From Galeruca laticollis (Eukaryota; Arthropoda; Insecta; Coleoptera; Chrysomelidae), in contig OY998184.1 in assembly GCA_963921935.1 (NCBI GenBank), positions 29,913,567 to 29,977,566 on the forward strand: DNA of 64,000 nt, read 5' to 3'. A program made the position numbers and the translations under genes. Below, in pieces: positions 43,775 through 56,744 of this stretch. The notes beneath the pieces were generated by a model. It searched no databases. It saw only the letters and a program-made list of their open reading frames with translations, and was not told where the DNA came from. How positions within the stretch are numbered: position 1 is the stretch's first letter; every line of letters begins with the position of its first letter.

Positions 43775-44242
43775 TCAACTGGTTCCATTCTTGCTTGACT
43801 GTTTTTCCTGGTGTTGGAGGTCTTTTGAATTTGTCATATGGCATAGTTGTACAAGTCGAGTACGTCTTCCATCTATGCGGTTTGGTTTATAGCCTTTACT
43901 GGAGGTCGGTAGTGGTCCTATGACGTCGGAGCTCACTGTATGCCATGGTTCTTGAGGGATCTTGGTCGATTGCATTCGACTCGGTGTTTGTAGTTGCGAC
44001 GGCTTATATTTCTGGCAGCTTCGGCATTCTCTTACGAACTTAGCTGTGTCTCTGAACATTCCTGGCCAATAGTATTTCCTGGCTAGTCGTGCTATTGTTT
44101 TTGCTATTCCCAGGTGTCCTGATGTATGACTGCTGTGGTTTTCTTCTATTATTTTCTGTTGCTCGCTTGTGGGGATGCATAATTTCCACGGGTTTGACAT
44201 TTCTGTTTCCTTCAAGTCATATTGATCCCAAAAGTGTCTGTA
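43775..44242 (-). pseudogene. Gypsy C integrase, N-terminal part only
   Basis: The zinc-binding domain is clear: HTSGHLGIAKTIARLARKYY, CRSCQKYKPSQ. The core begins WHTVSSDVIGPLPTSSKGYK with the first Asp. After that the frame turns to unrelated text and the element jumps to its 3' LTR within 230 bases. The rest of the core and the C-terminal domain are deleted. Confidence 0.8.
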
Positions 44243-45656
44243 TTATTTGTCGTATATTATTGTGAAATCCGAATGCTTTTGCGGTTGTGTTCCTACTTCT
44301 GTTTTTCTCTTCTCGTACCAATCTGCTTCACTTTTCTCCAGTGCTACGTTAATGTAGTCTATCGGATTTCTCGATAAGGAGTAGGCTATAATATTCTCTG
44401 CTCCTCTCCTGTATATAACATCGTAGTCAAACTGCGGTAAGGTCATGGTCCACCTTGCTATCCTACCTGAAGGTTCATTCATTGACTGAAGGTATTTGAG
44501 GCTTTGGTGTTCTGTGATTATTGAAAAAGGGTATCCCTCTAAGTAAGGGCACATTTTCTCTACTCCGTATATTATTGCTAGTAATTCTTTTTCCGTTACT
44601 GTCTAGTTTCTTTCCGCTGGGGTTAGACTTCTGCTGGCATATGCAATGACTCTCTCGTGGTTGTTTTCGTATTTCTGCAGTAAGGCTACTCCCAGTCCGA
44701 TATTTGACGCGTCTGTTTGCAAAAAAAAACCTTTTCGAAAAGTCGGGGCATACCAGTATTGGTGCCTTCGTTAGCAGTCTTTTAATCATTTCGAATGCTT
44801 TTATTTGGTCGGTGTCCCATACCCATTTCTGTTTCTTCTTCAGTAGGTTTGTCAGCGGTGCCGTGGTTTCGGTATAATTTTTTATGAATCTTCTGTACCA
44901 AGATGTGATACCCAAGAACTTCCTTAATTGTCTTACGGTCTTTGGTGCTGGGTACTCTACTATAACTTTAATTTTGTCTTCGTCTGTTTCAATACCCTCT
45001 TTGTTTACGACGTGTCCTAAGTACTTCATTTCATGTTTTCCGAAGTTACACTTTCCGGTGCTTATTCTTAGGTTTGCTTTCTGCAGTTTTTTTAATACCT
45101 CATGCAAATGTTCCAAGTGTTCGTTGAATGTTTTGCTCACCACTATTATGTCGTCTAGGTATGCGAAAGCGTGCGGTTCGATTTCTGGCCCTATTACTGT
45201 GTCCAGGAGTCTTTGAAACGTTGCTGCTGCCGAGTGCAGCCCGAATGGAAGTACTTTGAAGTGAAAAAGTCCTTTGCCTGGTGCTGTGAAAGCTGTTACT
45301 GGTCTGCTTTCTTGTGCCAGGGGTACTTGCCAGTATCCGTTTTTAAGGTCTAGCGTTGATATGTACTTGGCTGATTCCAATTTCTCTAAAATATTATTTG
45401 TGAATGGTAGTGGGTATGGGTGCTTTTCCGATATTTCGTTTATTTTTCTAAAGTCTATGCAAAATCTGTAGTTTTTGTTTTTCTTTTGCACCATGACTAT
45501 CGGTGAGCTGTACGGACTGTTGGATTTCTCTATGATTCCCTCTTTTAACATGCTGTCTATCTCGTCGCTTATTATCTTTTGCATTGCTGGATTCCTCGGT
45601 CTATGCCGCTGTTTGATACGTGTAATGTGTTTAAGTTTTATTGTGTCTTCTGCCAA
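44243..45656 (-). pseudogene. Gypsy C reverse transcriptase and RNase H, one frameshift
   Basis: Blocks in order: NSPYSSPIVMVQKKNKNYRF, STLDLKNGYWQVPLAQES, VLPFGLHSAAATFQRLLD, AFAYLDDIIVVSKTF (active site YLDD intact), and ITSWYRRFIKNYTETTAPL. The frame then slips by one at an A9 run near 44721-44729. In the other frame RNase H follows: LGVALLQKYENN, VTEKELLAIIYG-like text, and FSIITEHQSLKYLQSMNE. Apart from the slip and one stop in RNase H it is well preserved. Confidence 0.87.
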
Positions 45657-45886
45657 TGGTGTTACTCTCCGGCTGTTGTTAAATTTTTCTATTTCTGTTT
45701 CTAAAAACTTTTCTAGTCTTTTCTTCTCTTATGCTGGTAGTTCCGGATTAGTATTAAACTTGGGGTTGGCTTCTGTTTGATTTAATTCTTCCATGTTAAC
45801 TACTGCCTGTTGTATTTTGTTATTGTATCTTATACTCTGTAATATTTCTATGAATGCTTTATCTTCGTGTATCCTTTCTTCCTGTT

Positions 45887-46527
45887 CTATTTTTGTATTA
45901 TTCTGTTGTCCGTTTTCTTGTGATTTTCCTGTTGTTCCTTTGGGCTTTGTACGACGTGATCTATCTGTGTTAGTTTGTTATAAATTTCTTGCTTCTCTGG
46001 GGTTAAGTCGGTTTCTTCTTTTAACAGGTCTGCCCATGGTATTTTTCTCTCTGTAATATCTGCTACTCCTAGAATTGCTTCGTCTTCTAGGTTCGGTAGA
46101 TAGAGGAATTTTGTCTCGCCCTCTCGTTTAGCTATTGTACACGGAATAACAAAGCTCTTTGTAATTTTCATTTTATATTGTCTAGGTCAGTCCTAAATTT
46201 GGAGTGTTTAATTTTGTTCTTGCCTTTTGTCCCTATGTATGATTTCTGTGTTCCTGCGTCGATTAACGCGTTTAATTGTTGTTGGTTTTGGGTAAAAATT
46301 GTTATATGCGGTCTTTTAATTTCTAATATACTGTAACTGTTCGTAGTGGAGGATTTTATTGTGCTCATCTTGCCTCTCGAAGAATCGGCTATTGTGACGT
46401 TTCCTGAATTCTGGCAACTGCATTTATTTGACGGTGTTCCTATTGTTCCGCAATGACTGCAAAATAATATTTGTCTCCCGTAGCAAGTTTCTTTTCTATG
46501 TCCTGTTTTACTGCATCTCTAGCAACA
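45887..46527 (-). pseudogene. Gypsy C nucleocapsid knuckles and protease
   Basis: At 46527-46440 two zinc knuckles read RCSKTGHRKETC and CSHCGTIGTPSNKC, with a TAG stop within the first. The protease-like segment LNALIDAGTQKSYIG (D-A-G in place of D-T/S-G) is at about 46250. A conserved C-terminal EAILGVADI follows after a frame change near 46170. The upstream gag continues at 56745, on the far side of element D. Confidence 0.72.
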
Positions 46528-46532
46528 ATCTT

Positions 46533-48574
46533 ATAACGAGAGAAACCTACTAACCCTCTCAGTGCTCGTTATATGTATGCGGGTTGTCTCACGTGGTACA
46601 ACCCGTGCTCGCCAGTCGACTAGCTTTGAGTTAAAGAAGGGGTGGATTCTTCAAAAAAATTATTAAGTTTACAAAAGGGCGCCAGAGAAGTTTTGGCAAG
46701 CACCCAAGACTTCTTAAGTTAGCCCACAACTCCTCAGTGGGTTAACAACACTCACTACACACTCCAAAGGTTAAACTGATAGGTAAATTATCATAAGTAA
46801 ATAAAAGTCAGCAAGTATCCCCTGATTGAAGATCCCATTAGTCTTTGTGGACCAAAGGTCTCTTTTCAAAATATTTATTACAATGTCACTACAAAATGTT
46901 ACAAATAATGTCTGAGCTCAGCTGAAGGCTGTAATCTCAGAACCTAGATAGGCTGAAGGCCGAAATCTACATAAACCCAAAAATTTCTAACTAATTTATC
47001 AGTTACAACTAAAGTAAATAACTGTCAAGCAGATTCTATAAACTCTGAGCAGAGCTGAAGGCTTCAAACTCAGGGTGCAGAAGAGCTGAGGGCCCCAAAC
47101 TACACCGATGTCTCAATTCTAAAATTCTAGAGAAACGACCAAATAGTTCATGTACAATATTTCAAAAATGCAACGATAATATATATCAAAAATAACAATG
47201 TACAGTTACAAGGGTTCACACTTCCGCAATTTATACTAATATCAATATAAATATGAATAATTGCATAAGCCTAAAATTTAAATAGCAACGAGTTTAGCGT
47301 TTCTAGAGAAAATACAATTCAAAATTATGTACGGTGCAAGTTATATACATAAATCGTTAGAAATAGGCAAAAAAACCACTAAATAACGCAATACCAGGTA
47401 CGTACCGTAGTGTCTTAGCGTATCTTAAACTATGAGCAAAGATTTCAAATTTTAAATACAAGTACAAGTGTAAGCGAGATTATAGTAATTGCCGCAAAAA
47501 AAAGAAATGAAACTTTATATGAAAAAACGGTAATATGTGAAGCATAAATGTGAGTTTACTAATGAAGTAGAAGAATAAAGAAAAGGAAAACTGTTCACTT
47601 ATCCTTTTCCGGAACCAGAACAGGAACTGAAGTTGCTCCAGAATATCCCAGCTCTCCTGGAACTGGTCTCACTGACCCAATAAATTCCAATCAATTATTT
47701 TTTAATGTCCACGTACAAAAACCCCCCTAAAATAGAGAAACGAATTAGCCTCTACATAGGGTTTACATTTTACCCCGGTCAAATTTTAGACGTACCCCCG
47801 TAATATCCCATCATACTGACTATATTGAAAACCACCGAAATTCGCAAATAATCATACATCATGACTTTTAACTGTATAAAAGCCACCTACACTGAGAATA
47901 AAAACTATATGACTGATTTTTTTCCGCTTAGCAAAAAACTACCATACCAAAAAAAACCCAAAATAAAAAAACTATGTCGTTGGACACATTCCTGAATATT
48001 TATACAACCCCCGTGATATATTCTTATTTCAACAAAATATAAAGCAATGAAGAATATGAACTAATCAGAATTTATGAAATGCATCGAAACTATCTCGTGA
48101 AATCCAGATTACATACTCCAATAAACTACGAATCAAAGCTAAAATTTCTACGTTACAATACCTATAAAACTGTTAATTCCGAGAAAGTATTTTCAACCAT
48201 TTACCTTGTTAATGAATCTTTCTAACTAACGCCGTCTACGTAAATTTACCACAATCACGCAATTCCTCTAAATTCTTATGGTACCCACAGTAATAGACCG
48301 TTTTTGGACCAGAAACCTATCGGGTCGGAGCTGCCAGTTGTTGGTTTCAGCCGTATTTCTCTTCCCCTACGTCGGAATTGTTGGGTTTTCCAATAAAACG
48401 CTCATGGCTCCCAAAGCACATGCGAAAATTTTAAGTTGAAAGATGTGTGTTTACACGTTGACGGCAAATGGAGGACTGAATTTTTAACTTTGTACCGACA
48501 GCGCTATGACTTCTCTAAGTCGACAGGTTAGCCAAAATTAAGTCTCCGACGGCTTGGCAAATTTTCTTGTTACA
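46533..48574 (-). repeat. 3' LTR of Gypsy D (2042 bp)
   Basis: Near-identical to 54722-56739, and unusually long. It contains four short GCTGAAGGC-type repeats (about 46920-47090). It starts TGTAACAAG on the minus strand and ends CTCGTTAT. Confidence 0.9.
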
Positions 48575-48613
48575 TATTCCCCCCTTTCGTCAAAGACAAT
48601 TAACCCCGAAGGG

Positions 48614-49918
48614 TTAATTTCCATCTTCAGGCGGTTGCGTAGAGTATGGTTCCAAGTCCTTGCAGTGCCATACTCCTGCAGTAGCTCCATCCTTATCATG
48701 CAACTCATACGTCCACGGAGATAACCTCTTAGCTATCGTGTAGGGCCCTATATACTTAGGCGCTAGCTTACGCGTGTAATACCTCGCAGCATCCGCAAGG
48801 ACAAAATTCCTCTTCCACACTAAATCGTGCGGGAGATACTCCACATGCCTACGTCGCAGATTATGGCTATCACAGGCCTTCTGATTGGCATCCTCTAACC
48901 GTTTCCTGATGTCAGCGAACAATTTCCTAAAACCCTCATTACGACTACTCTCGGGAGTTCTCACATTATCTCCCAGATCTAAATCTGAATTATCAACATA
49001 ATCGGCACCAGACAACAGCATAGACCTACCAAAATTAGCGAAATACGGTGTTACTTTTGTGACTTCATGAGTAGATGTTCTAATCGCACATTCTATCTGA
49101 GCGAGATGCTCGTCCCAACAACGATGATTATCCGAGACATAGTAAGCCATCATAGTCTTAATCACACGGTTAACTCTTTCACACGGGTTAGCCCTTGGAT
49201 GATAATTGGCATTCAGCTTGATACGGCAGCTATATCGGGAAGCTAAGCTTCGGAAAAGATTACTACGGTATTGGGGACCATTATCACACTGAATCACCTT
49301 GGACACCCCATATACAAGAAATACTCCATCTTCAATCTTACGAGCAACGGCCGCTGCAGACGCTGTTCTAAGTGGGTATATCAGCACATACTTGGTCAAA
49401 TAATCCGTAACGACAAGGATGAAAGAATTACCTCGTTTCGACCTTGGGAGAGGCCCCATCAGATCTGGGCAAATCATTTCCCACGGCCTGCTAGGCTTTG
49501 GAGGAGTCGCCATCTTATCAACAGGTTTACCTTGTGACTCCTCATGCGCAGCACACACCTCACAGCGATTAACATACCTAGCGACATCAACTCTCATTTT
49601 CGGCCAGTAAAAACGATCAGCTACTCTGTGGAAGGTTTTAAAAATACCCGTATGCCCAGATGTGGGAGGGACATGGGCTTCCATGATAATACACGACCTA
49701 CCAGCTTTGGGAACTACCAGTTTCCAAGATTCACCAGGCGACAGCGGTTGTGTCAACTTATTGACAACATGTTTGAAGAGAAGATTATCCTTCACATGCC
49801 AATCCGGAAATTTGAGGGGATTACTAGCGACATTCTTTACCATCTTACAATACCACTTATCATTGGTTGTATCAAACGGAGGGAACGGTACCTCTTCAGA
49901 CGAAACCTCCACAGACAC
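48614..49918 (-). CDS. Gypsy D integrase, 434-aa open frame
   Basis: H2C2 zinc domain: HVPPTSGHTGIFKTFHRVAD and CEVCAAHEES. Core: WEMICPDLMGPLPRSKRGNS (first Asp), VIQCDNGPQYRSNL (second Asp) and HPRANPCERVNRVIK (Glu). The C-terminal part is LAPKYIGPYTIAKRLSPWTYEL with the chromodomain-less end HCKDLEPYSTQPP. There is no internal stop, unlike the upstream RT region. It joins the RNase H frame with one stop between them. Catalytic residues are intact. Confidence 0.9.
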   Translation of the reverse strand: MSVEVSSEEVPFPPFDTTNDKWYCKMVKNVASNPLKFPDWHVKDNLLFKHVVNKLTQPLSPGESWKLVVPKAGRSCIIMEAHVPPTSGHTGIFKTFHRVADRFYWPKMRVDVARYVNRCEVCAAHEESQGKPVDKMATPPKPSRPWEMICPDLMGPLPRSKRGNSFILVVTDYLTKYVLIYPLRTASAAAVARKIEDGVFLVYGVSKVIQCDNGPQYRSNLFRSLASRYSCRIKLNANYHPRANPCERVNRVIKTMMAYYVSDNHRCWDEHLAQIECAIRTSTHEVTKVTPYFANFGRSMLLSGADYVDNSDLDLGDNVRTPESSRNEGFRKLFADIRKRLEDANQKACDSHNLRRRHVEYLPHDLVWKRNFVLADAARYYTRKLAPKYIGPYTIAKRLSPWTYELHDKDGATAGVWHCKDLEPYSTQPPEDGN

Positions 49919-50947
49919 CTAATCGACAACAGAGACGGACCGAGAAAGAGCATCTGGTACTACGTGTTCACGACCTTTGCGATGTATAATTTGGAAGTTA
50001 TACTGTTGCATTTTGACTGCCCATCGGGCTAGAAGACCCTTTGGACTCTGCAACTTCTGTAGCCACAGTAGACTATAATGATCCGTAATGACGGTAAAAG
50101 AAACACCCTCTATATAAGGCCGAAGTTGCTCAAGTGCCCAAACCACAGCGAGACATTCGCGTTCAGTGGTTGAAAAATTCCGTTCTTGGCGAGTAAGAGA
50201 TCTACTTAGATAGCAAATAACCTTGTCACCATCCTCGTGAGGCTGACTCAACACAACCCCTAAACCATAACCATAACTATCGGTCTATACAACAAAGGGT
50301 TTATTAAAATCGGGACAAGTAAGAATCGGTGCAGAAACCAAACATTCCTTAACACGACGGAATTAAGACTCACATTCAGAAGACCACACAAGAGGACGAT
50401 TTTTCCTCAGAAGACCCGTAATGGGGACCATGATGGTTGAAAAATTAGGGATAAATCTCCGGTACCAGGAGAAGGTTCCAACCACACGACGAACTTCCGT
50501 AATATTACGAGCAGTCGGTAACTCCAAAATTGCCTTCACCTCATCCGGATCCACATGCAACCCAAAACGATCCACTACACACCCATGATACTTCATTTCA
50601 GGACGACAGAACTGACACTTATCCACGCTAACAGTAATTTTAGCATCCGCTAACCTCTTAAAAACCTCTTCGAGTACCCGTACATGTTCTTCGAAAGTTT
50701 GTGTACAAATAACCACGTCGTCGAGATAGACAAAAACATGCGGTTCAAGATCATGGCCTAAAACATTGTCGATAAGCCTCTGCCAGGTGGCTGGGGCATT
50801 ATGTAAACCAAATGGTAGTCGTTTGAACTGGAATAGACCCCTATTAGGTACCGTAAAAGCAGTGTATTGCCTTGAGGATTCGGCTACCATAACTTGCCAA
50901 TAAGCGGACTTGACATCTAAACTAGACAAATATTTAGCCTCACGCAA
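49919..50947 (-). pseudogene. Gypsy D reverse transcriptase (part) and RNase H
   Basis: Contains YLSSLDVKSAYWQVMVAES, RLPFGLHNAPATWQRLIDN, HVFVYLDDVVICTQTF (YLDD intact), and VGTFSWYRRFIPNFSTIM. RNase H follows in a second frame after about 100 bases: SRSLTRQERNFSTTERECLA and TVITDHYSLLWLQ. Breaks at about 50360 and 50255 separate the parts. Confidence 0.87.
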
Positions 50948-50984
50948 CTTCTCTAAAGTATCCGTTACCAGAGGAAGAGAGTAA

Positions 50985-51836
50985 CTATCTCGAACAGTGA
51001 CTATTCAACTTCCTATAATCCACGCAAAATCGGTAGGAATCATCCTTCTTCTTGACCAGCAAAATTGGAGAAGTCCACGGACTATTGCTGGGTTCTACAA
51101 CACCTAACTGCAGCATCTCATCCAATTCAGCATCAATATGCCTGTGTACAATGGGGTTGACCCTATAATATCGCTGCTTGATAGGGGGACTAGAAGTTAC
51201 TATCACGTGTTCTACTATATCGGTACACCCTAGACCTTTTCTCATAATTTCCATATTCCTATCAATCACCGCTTGAAGTCTCTGCTGTTCCAAAGGAGTG
51301 AGTACCGTTCTAGACGACACATGTTTCACACTATTTAACAACACAGGATCTGTCGAAAAATGCCACTCGTCATGGCGAAGATCTGGGACGACGCCCATCA
51401 AATTCCAAAAATCTACACCAAGGATCAAAATGTGAGTTAATTCAGGGACAACCAGAGCCTCAATCAACTGCATACGACCCCTCAAAACCACAGGTAACAC
51501 TACGGTTCCAATACTCTGTAACACATTACCATTTGCCACTGTACAATTAGTCGTCCTACTTTTATCCAAAGTCAACCCTAAACAAGAAATTAACTCATAA
51601 CCCTTACCTCCTAAAATAGTTCTTGAAGCGCCCGAATCCAAAAAAACTAACAAAGTTTTTCCTAGGATATCTACCTCAACATAAGGACGTTCATCATTCG
51701 CAGCGTGATCTAGTACGTAATCTATGGCGACACGGAAATCATCGACCGGGGGGTTTTCACTGACGCACTCTACCCGATCATCCAAGCACGTCTTGGTTCG
51801 TTTCCCTTGTTGGATCTGGGAGAGAAAACAGGACAA
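50985..51836 (-). pseudogene. Gypsy D protease and reverse transcriptase start
   Basis: Retropepsin active site LLVFLDSGASRTILGGKGY and flap-side LILGVDFWNLMG are intact. The RT fingers follow: SSPPIKQRYYRVNPIVHRH, SNSPWTSPILLVKKKDDSYR, and FCVDYRKLN. The frame breaks at 50985, before the palm part in the neighbouring feature. Confidence 0.85.
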
Positions 51837-53239
51837 GTCCTAACTGTGTATCCCTCCTTTTTATATTTAAAACAATATTTTGCACTGGTCGCCTGCAGAC
51901 ACCCTACAGCTCGATATCCAGGCTGCTCACAACGGAAACACACTGCCTCTCTAGGGACGGAAGACGAGATGGAGTTATGTGACGTTCCGACCTCGGCCAC
52001 AGGTTCCACTTGCGAGGTTACATATGCGAGGTCTGGCTCCAAACAATTCGGTCTCCTCGAAGGTACGCTATAATTCTCAATAGCCGATTTTCTGGCCTCC
52101 AGTCTGCGACTCAAAGTCAACAACTCGCGCACACTATTAATCTCTACTAGACCCAAATGATTTTGGTAGTACGGCGTGATATTCCTAAACAAGATTTTGA
52201 GCTGCGTCTCCTCCGAAATGGGGCAAGACAGCCTTTAAAAATAACCAGACATCACAGCCAAGTAGATTCCCATGCTTTCATCAGGACCTTGAGTCCTCCT
52301 CTTGATTTCCTTGAACAGTTTTTCATTGTAATCTACTGATAAATACTCTTTCCGTAATAGATCCACGAATTCATCCCAAGAGTTGACCTCTTCTCTATAA
52401 GCCGAATAAAACTGGTAAGCCCTTCCAGAAAATAGGTCGATACCACTAGCTAACAAAATTTCCTTATCCACATTACGTGAAACTCGATACTCTTCCACTT
52501 TCTCCAGAAAGCTCGATAGTGAAATACCTTTGGGATCTCCAGAAAACACCAAACCCCACTTACTAGGCAAGATCGTCTTAATACTAGACAAGTTCCTCGA
52601 CGCATTATCAGGATTAGGGAGTTGTCTGATTTCATTGAGAGTCGATCTACGGATTGTTGACGAATGTGCAAAGGACGGCCCAGGTTGACAAAGAATTTCT
52701 AACTGGGGGGGTTGAGATTGACGAGAACGCTCATGTCTGGAAGCCTTACTTCCCAATGATTCGAATAAAGAGAGAGCTTTAGCCATTAGTTCATCTACTT
52801 TCGCCCTTTGTCGAACACCAGCATCACCTGCTTCAAAATTGGTCGCACGTTCCAACCGACCTATGACCTGTACCAACTAACCCTGTAATTTCTGGAAACT
52901 ACCATTCACACGAGTCTCATTGAACTCTTCTACACCGGGCTCAATCTGATCTAACTTATTCTCAACTGCACTCAAGTCTTCGGCAGCTGTATACGGATAC
53001 TCTGGCGGATCTATACTATCATCTTCCTTCTCTACCTGCAACGTTAAAGATGAACTACGCCGCATCTCAGACACCGTGCCACTTGCAATACCGCGTATTG
53101 TCAACTCATACACAAGCTCATCCTGAACCAACTGATTAACTACAAACCTACGAGACATTTTTTTTCTTTTTAAGTTCGATCTGACAAGCAATCCAGGCAA
53201 CAAACCAATTTCCAACCTAGCGCAACAATAATTCTTCAC
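51770..53239 (-). pseudogene. Gypsy D gag
   Basis: From ATG 53157 or upstream (MSRRFVVNQLVQDELVYELT) the frame reaches a stop near 52877. It continues in the same frame (LVQVIGRLERATNFEAGD), with capsid text PSKWGLVFSGDPKGISLSSF and FIGRAYQFYSAY-like sequence, to a second stop near 52235. The nucleocapsid near 51930-51840 has CFRCEQPGYRAVGC and a degenerate second knuckle in which one Cys is Tyr. Two stops break it. Confidence 0.8.
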
Positions 53240-54721
53240 TCTTCACAGACACACCTGTACCTCAAATGGACTCCCTCCAACTGAAACCTAATAAGGAATT
53301 TAAAACCCAAATCCAGATACCGAATGTCCAAAAGTCCCTATTTGTCCACACAATATCTCCAGCTCACAGTGTTTCCACGAAGTGTACTTCTCGAACCAAC
53401 GCAACGTTCCTTCCTCAAAAGCGATTCCAAAATACAGGAGTCCACGAGCCCAAGGCACCACTTCCAAAACACCGATCCGCTAAGGTTCGAACCCACAATG
53501 CAGCCTACAATCGTCGAAAGTCAAATAAACTTACCATAAAGCAAAGTATTTACGAATTCAGTTACTGTTCTGGCACTAAAATTTATACACAGTGTGACCC
53601 AATATGTAACTCACCTTTTAAATTTACGATATCTATAAATTACAAATATTTTACAATAGATAATCAAATAAAATTTTCAAAATTAGAATTTTTATTGAAA
53701 CAATAATATCAATATCAGGAATCTTCTTATTCACTTGCTACCTTAAAAAGAAGAAAAAAAACAGAGCACATCAAACAATGAACAATTTGTCCGTTTCCTG
53801 TATTAAAACTTCAATTTAATATTTAACACTGCTCAACAAAATTCGGTAAATTGTTTACCACTTACGCCCCATACAACAACTCCCTTCAAGACCACAAACC
53901 CCAGATTTACTACAAACACTTAAATCTGGCACTATCAATTACTAATTAAGGGAAATTATTTCCAGGTTACGCCCACAATTGAAACAATTACCTTCAAAGT
54001 TAAGCAATACCCAGATTTACTATAAAAACCCAATTAAATCCGGTGTAATGAATTACAAATGACACAATAGCTGAAGTTAAATCTACAATGACTGAGTTTC
54101 TAAGAGAAGGTTGAAAATTTATCAAAGTTTAAAAAAAAAGATAAAATTTACAATATTGGATTTTTCAAAATTTCCATCATCAATCAGTATGAAAAGAAAA
54201 TAACGGTTGCCCACGAACCAATGAACTCTTGTCCGATTTCTACCATAAAATTTTCAGTTTGATATATATTATAGTCTCACAGAATAAGGTAATTTGTTTA
54301 CAAATTACGTCCAATAAAACAATTCCCTTCGAATTGAACACAACCCCAGATTTACTAAAAACACTTAAATCTGGCACAATCAAAACATATTAAGGGAAAT
54401 TATTTCCAGGTACGCCCCAATTAAACAATTACCCTCAAAATTGAAGCAAGCCACAGATTTCCTACAAAACCCATTTGAATCTGGTGTAGCCAATGGCTAA
54501 AAAAAGCAAAAAAACAAACTGAAAATATATCTGCAAATCTAACTTATCAGAAGTTCAAGTTTAATCAAATGGCTACAACTAAAATTTTGATTTTTAAAGT
54601 TTGAGTTTAATTAAAGATGCTAAAAAAAATTTAATTTCAATAGTTTAAGTTTAAATTACGGGATATGTATTGGTGACACAAAAAAAATTATTAACGGCCC
54701 CACGTTATGGGCACCAAAAAC
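53240..54721. other. Gypsy D leader with a 443-bp tandem duplication
   Basis: Non-coding 5' leader between the 5' LTR and gag. A block beginning near AACAACTCCCTTCAAGACC at 53876 recurs at 54319 with differences, a spacing of about 443 bases. A plus-strand ORF at 53266-53706 has no recognisable domain and is probably chance. Confidence 0.7.
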
Positions 54722-56739
54722 ATAAAACGAGAAAACCTACTAACCCTCTCAGTGCTCGTTATAGGTATGCAGGTTGTCTCACGTGGTACAACCCGTGCTC
54801 GCCAGTCGACTAGCTTCGAGTCGAAGAAGGGGTGAATTCTTCAAAAAAATTATTAAGTTTACAAAAGGGCGCCAGAGAAGTTTTGGCAAGCACCCAAGAC
54901 TTCTTAAGTTAGCCCACAACTCCTCAGTGGGTTAACAACAATCACCACACTCCAAAGGTTAAACTGATAGGTAAATTATCATAAGTAAATAAAAGTCAGC
55001 AAGTATCCCCTGATTGAAGATTTAATTAGTCTTTGTGGACCAAAGGTCTCTTTTCAAAATATTTATTACAATGTCACTACAAAATGTTACCAATAATGTC
55101 TGAGCTCAGCTGAAGGCTGTAATCTCAGAACGTAGATAGGCTGAAGGCCGAAATCTACATAAATCCAAAAATTTCTAACTAATTCATCAGTTACAACTCA
55201 AGTAAATAACTGTCAAGCAGATTCTATAAACTCTGAGCAGAGCTGAAGGCTTCAAACTCAGGGTGCAGAAGAGCTGAGGGCCCCAAACTACACCGATGTC
55301 TCAATTCTAAAATTCTAGAGTTACGACCAAATAGTTTATGAACAATATCTCAAAAATGCAACGATAATATATATCAAAATTAACAATGTACAGTTACAAG
55401 GGTTCGCACTTCCGCATCTCATACCAATATCAATATAAATATGAATAATTGCATAAGCCTAAAATTTAAATAGCAACGAGTTTAGCGTTGCTAGAGAAAA
55501 TACAATTCAAAATTATGTACGGTGCAAGTTATATACATAAATCGTCAGAAATAGGCAAAAAAAACCACTGAATACCTCAATACCAGGTACGTACCGTAGT
55601 GTCTTAGCGTATCTTAAACTATGAGCAAAGATTTCAAATTTTTAAATACAAAGTACAAGTGTAAGCGAGATTATAGTAATTGCCGCAAAAATAAGAAATA
55701 AAACTTTATATGGAAGAACGGTAATATGTGAAGCATAAATGTGAGTTTACTAATGAAGTTGAAGAATAAAGAAAAGGAAAACTGTTCACTTATCCTTTTC
55801 CGGAACCAGAACAGGAACTGAAGTTGCTCCAGAATATCCCAGCTCTCCTGGAACTGGTCTCACTGACCCAATAAATTCCAATCAATGATTTTTTTAATGT
55901 CCACGTACAAAAACCCCCCTAAAATAGAGAAACGAATTAGCCTCTACATAGGGTTTACATTTTACCCCGGTCAAATTTTAGACGTACCCCCGTAATATCC
56001 CATCATACTGACTATATTGAAATCACCCGAAATTCGCAAATAATCATACATCATGACTTTTAACTGTATAAAAGCCACCTACACTGAGAATAAAAACTAT
56101 ATGACTGATTTTTTTCCGCTTAGCAAAAAACTACCATACCAAAAAAAACCCAAAATAAAAAAACTATGTCGTTGGACACATCCCTGAATATTTATACAAC
56201 CCCCGTGATATATTCTTATTTCAACAAAATATAAAGCAATGAAGAATATGAACTAATAAGAATTTATGAAATGCATCGAAACTATCTCGTGAAATCCAGA
56301 TTACATACTTCAATAAACTACGAATCAAAGCTAAAATTTCTACCTTACAAGACCTACAAAACTGTTAATTCCGAGAAAGTATTTTCAACCATTTACCTTG
56401 TTAATGAATCCTTCTAACTAACGCCGTCTACGGAAATTTACCACAATTACGCATTTCCTCTAAATTCTTATGGTACACACAGTCATCGACCGTTTTTGGA
56501 CCAGAAACCTATCAGGTCGGAGCTGCCAGTTGTTGGTTTCAGCCGTATTTCTCTTCCCCTAAACGCTTATGGCTCCCAGAACACATGCGAAAATTTTAAG
56601 TTGAAAGATGTTTGTTTACACCTTGACGGCAAATGGAGGACTGAATTTTTAACTTCGTACCGACAGCGCTGTGATTTCTCTCAGTCGACAGGTTAGCCAA
56701 TATTGAGTCTCCGACGGCTCGGCAAATTTTCGCGTTACA
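54722..56739 (-). repeat. 5' LTR of Gypsy D (2018 bp)
   Basis: Matches 46533-48574 along its length; small differences include a loss of about 25 bases near 56562. Starts TGTAACGCG on the minus strand. Confidence 0.9.
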
Positions 56740-56744
56740 ATCTT

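Larger units (their letters stand above)
46533..56739 (-). mobile_element. Ty3/Gypsy element D, nested in gag of element C
   Basis: Two LTRs of about 2.03 kb (46533-48574 and 54722-56739) flank a 6.1-kb interior with gag, protease, RT, RNase H and integrase on the minus strand. The 5-bp duplication ATCTT lies at 46528-46532 and 56740-56744. Removing D puts the gag zinc-knuckle frame of C back together. A primer-site-like TGGTGCCCATAACGTGGGG (complement, just left of 54722) and a GGGGGG tract beside the 3' LTR are present. Confidence 0.92.

Noticed and set aside
53266..53706. 146-codon plus-strand ORF in the Gypsy D leader
   Set aside because: It lies antisense in a non-coding leader, has no recognisable domain and overlaps low-complexity DNA.
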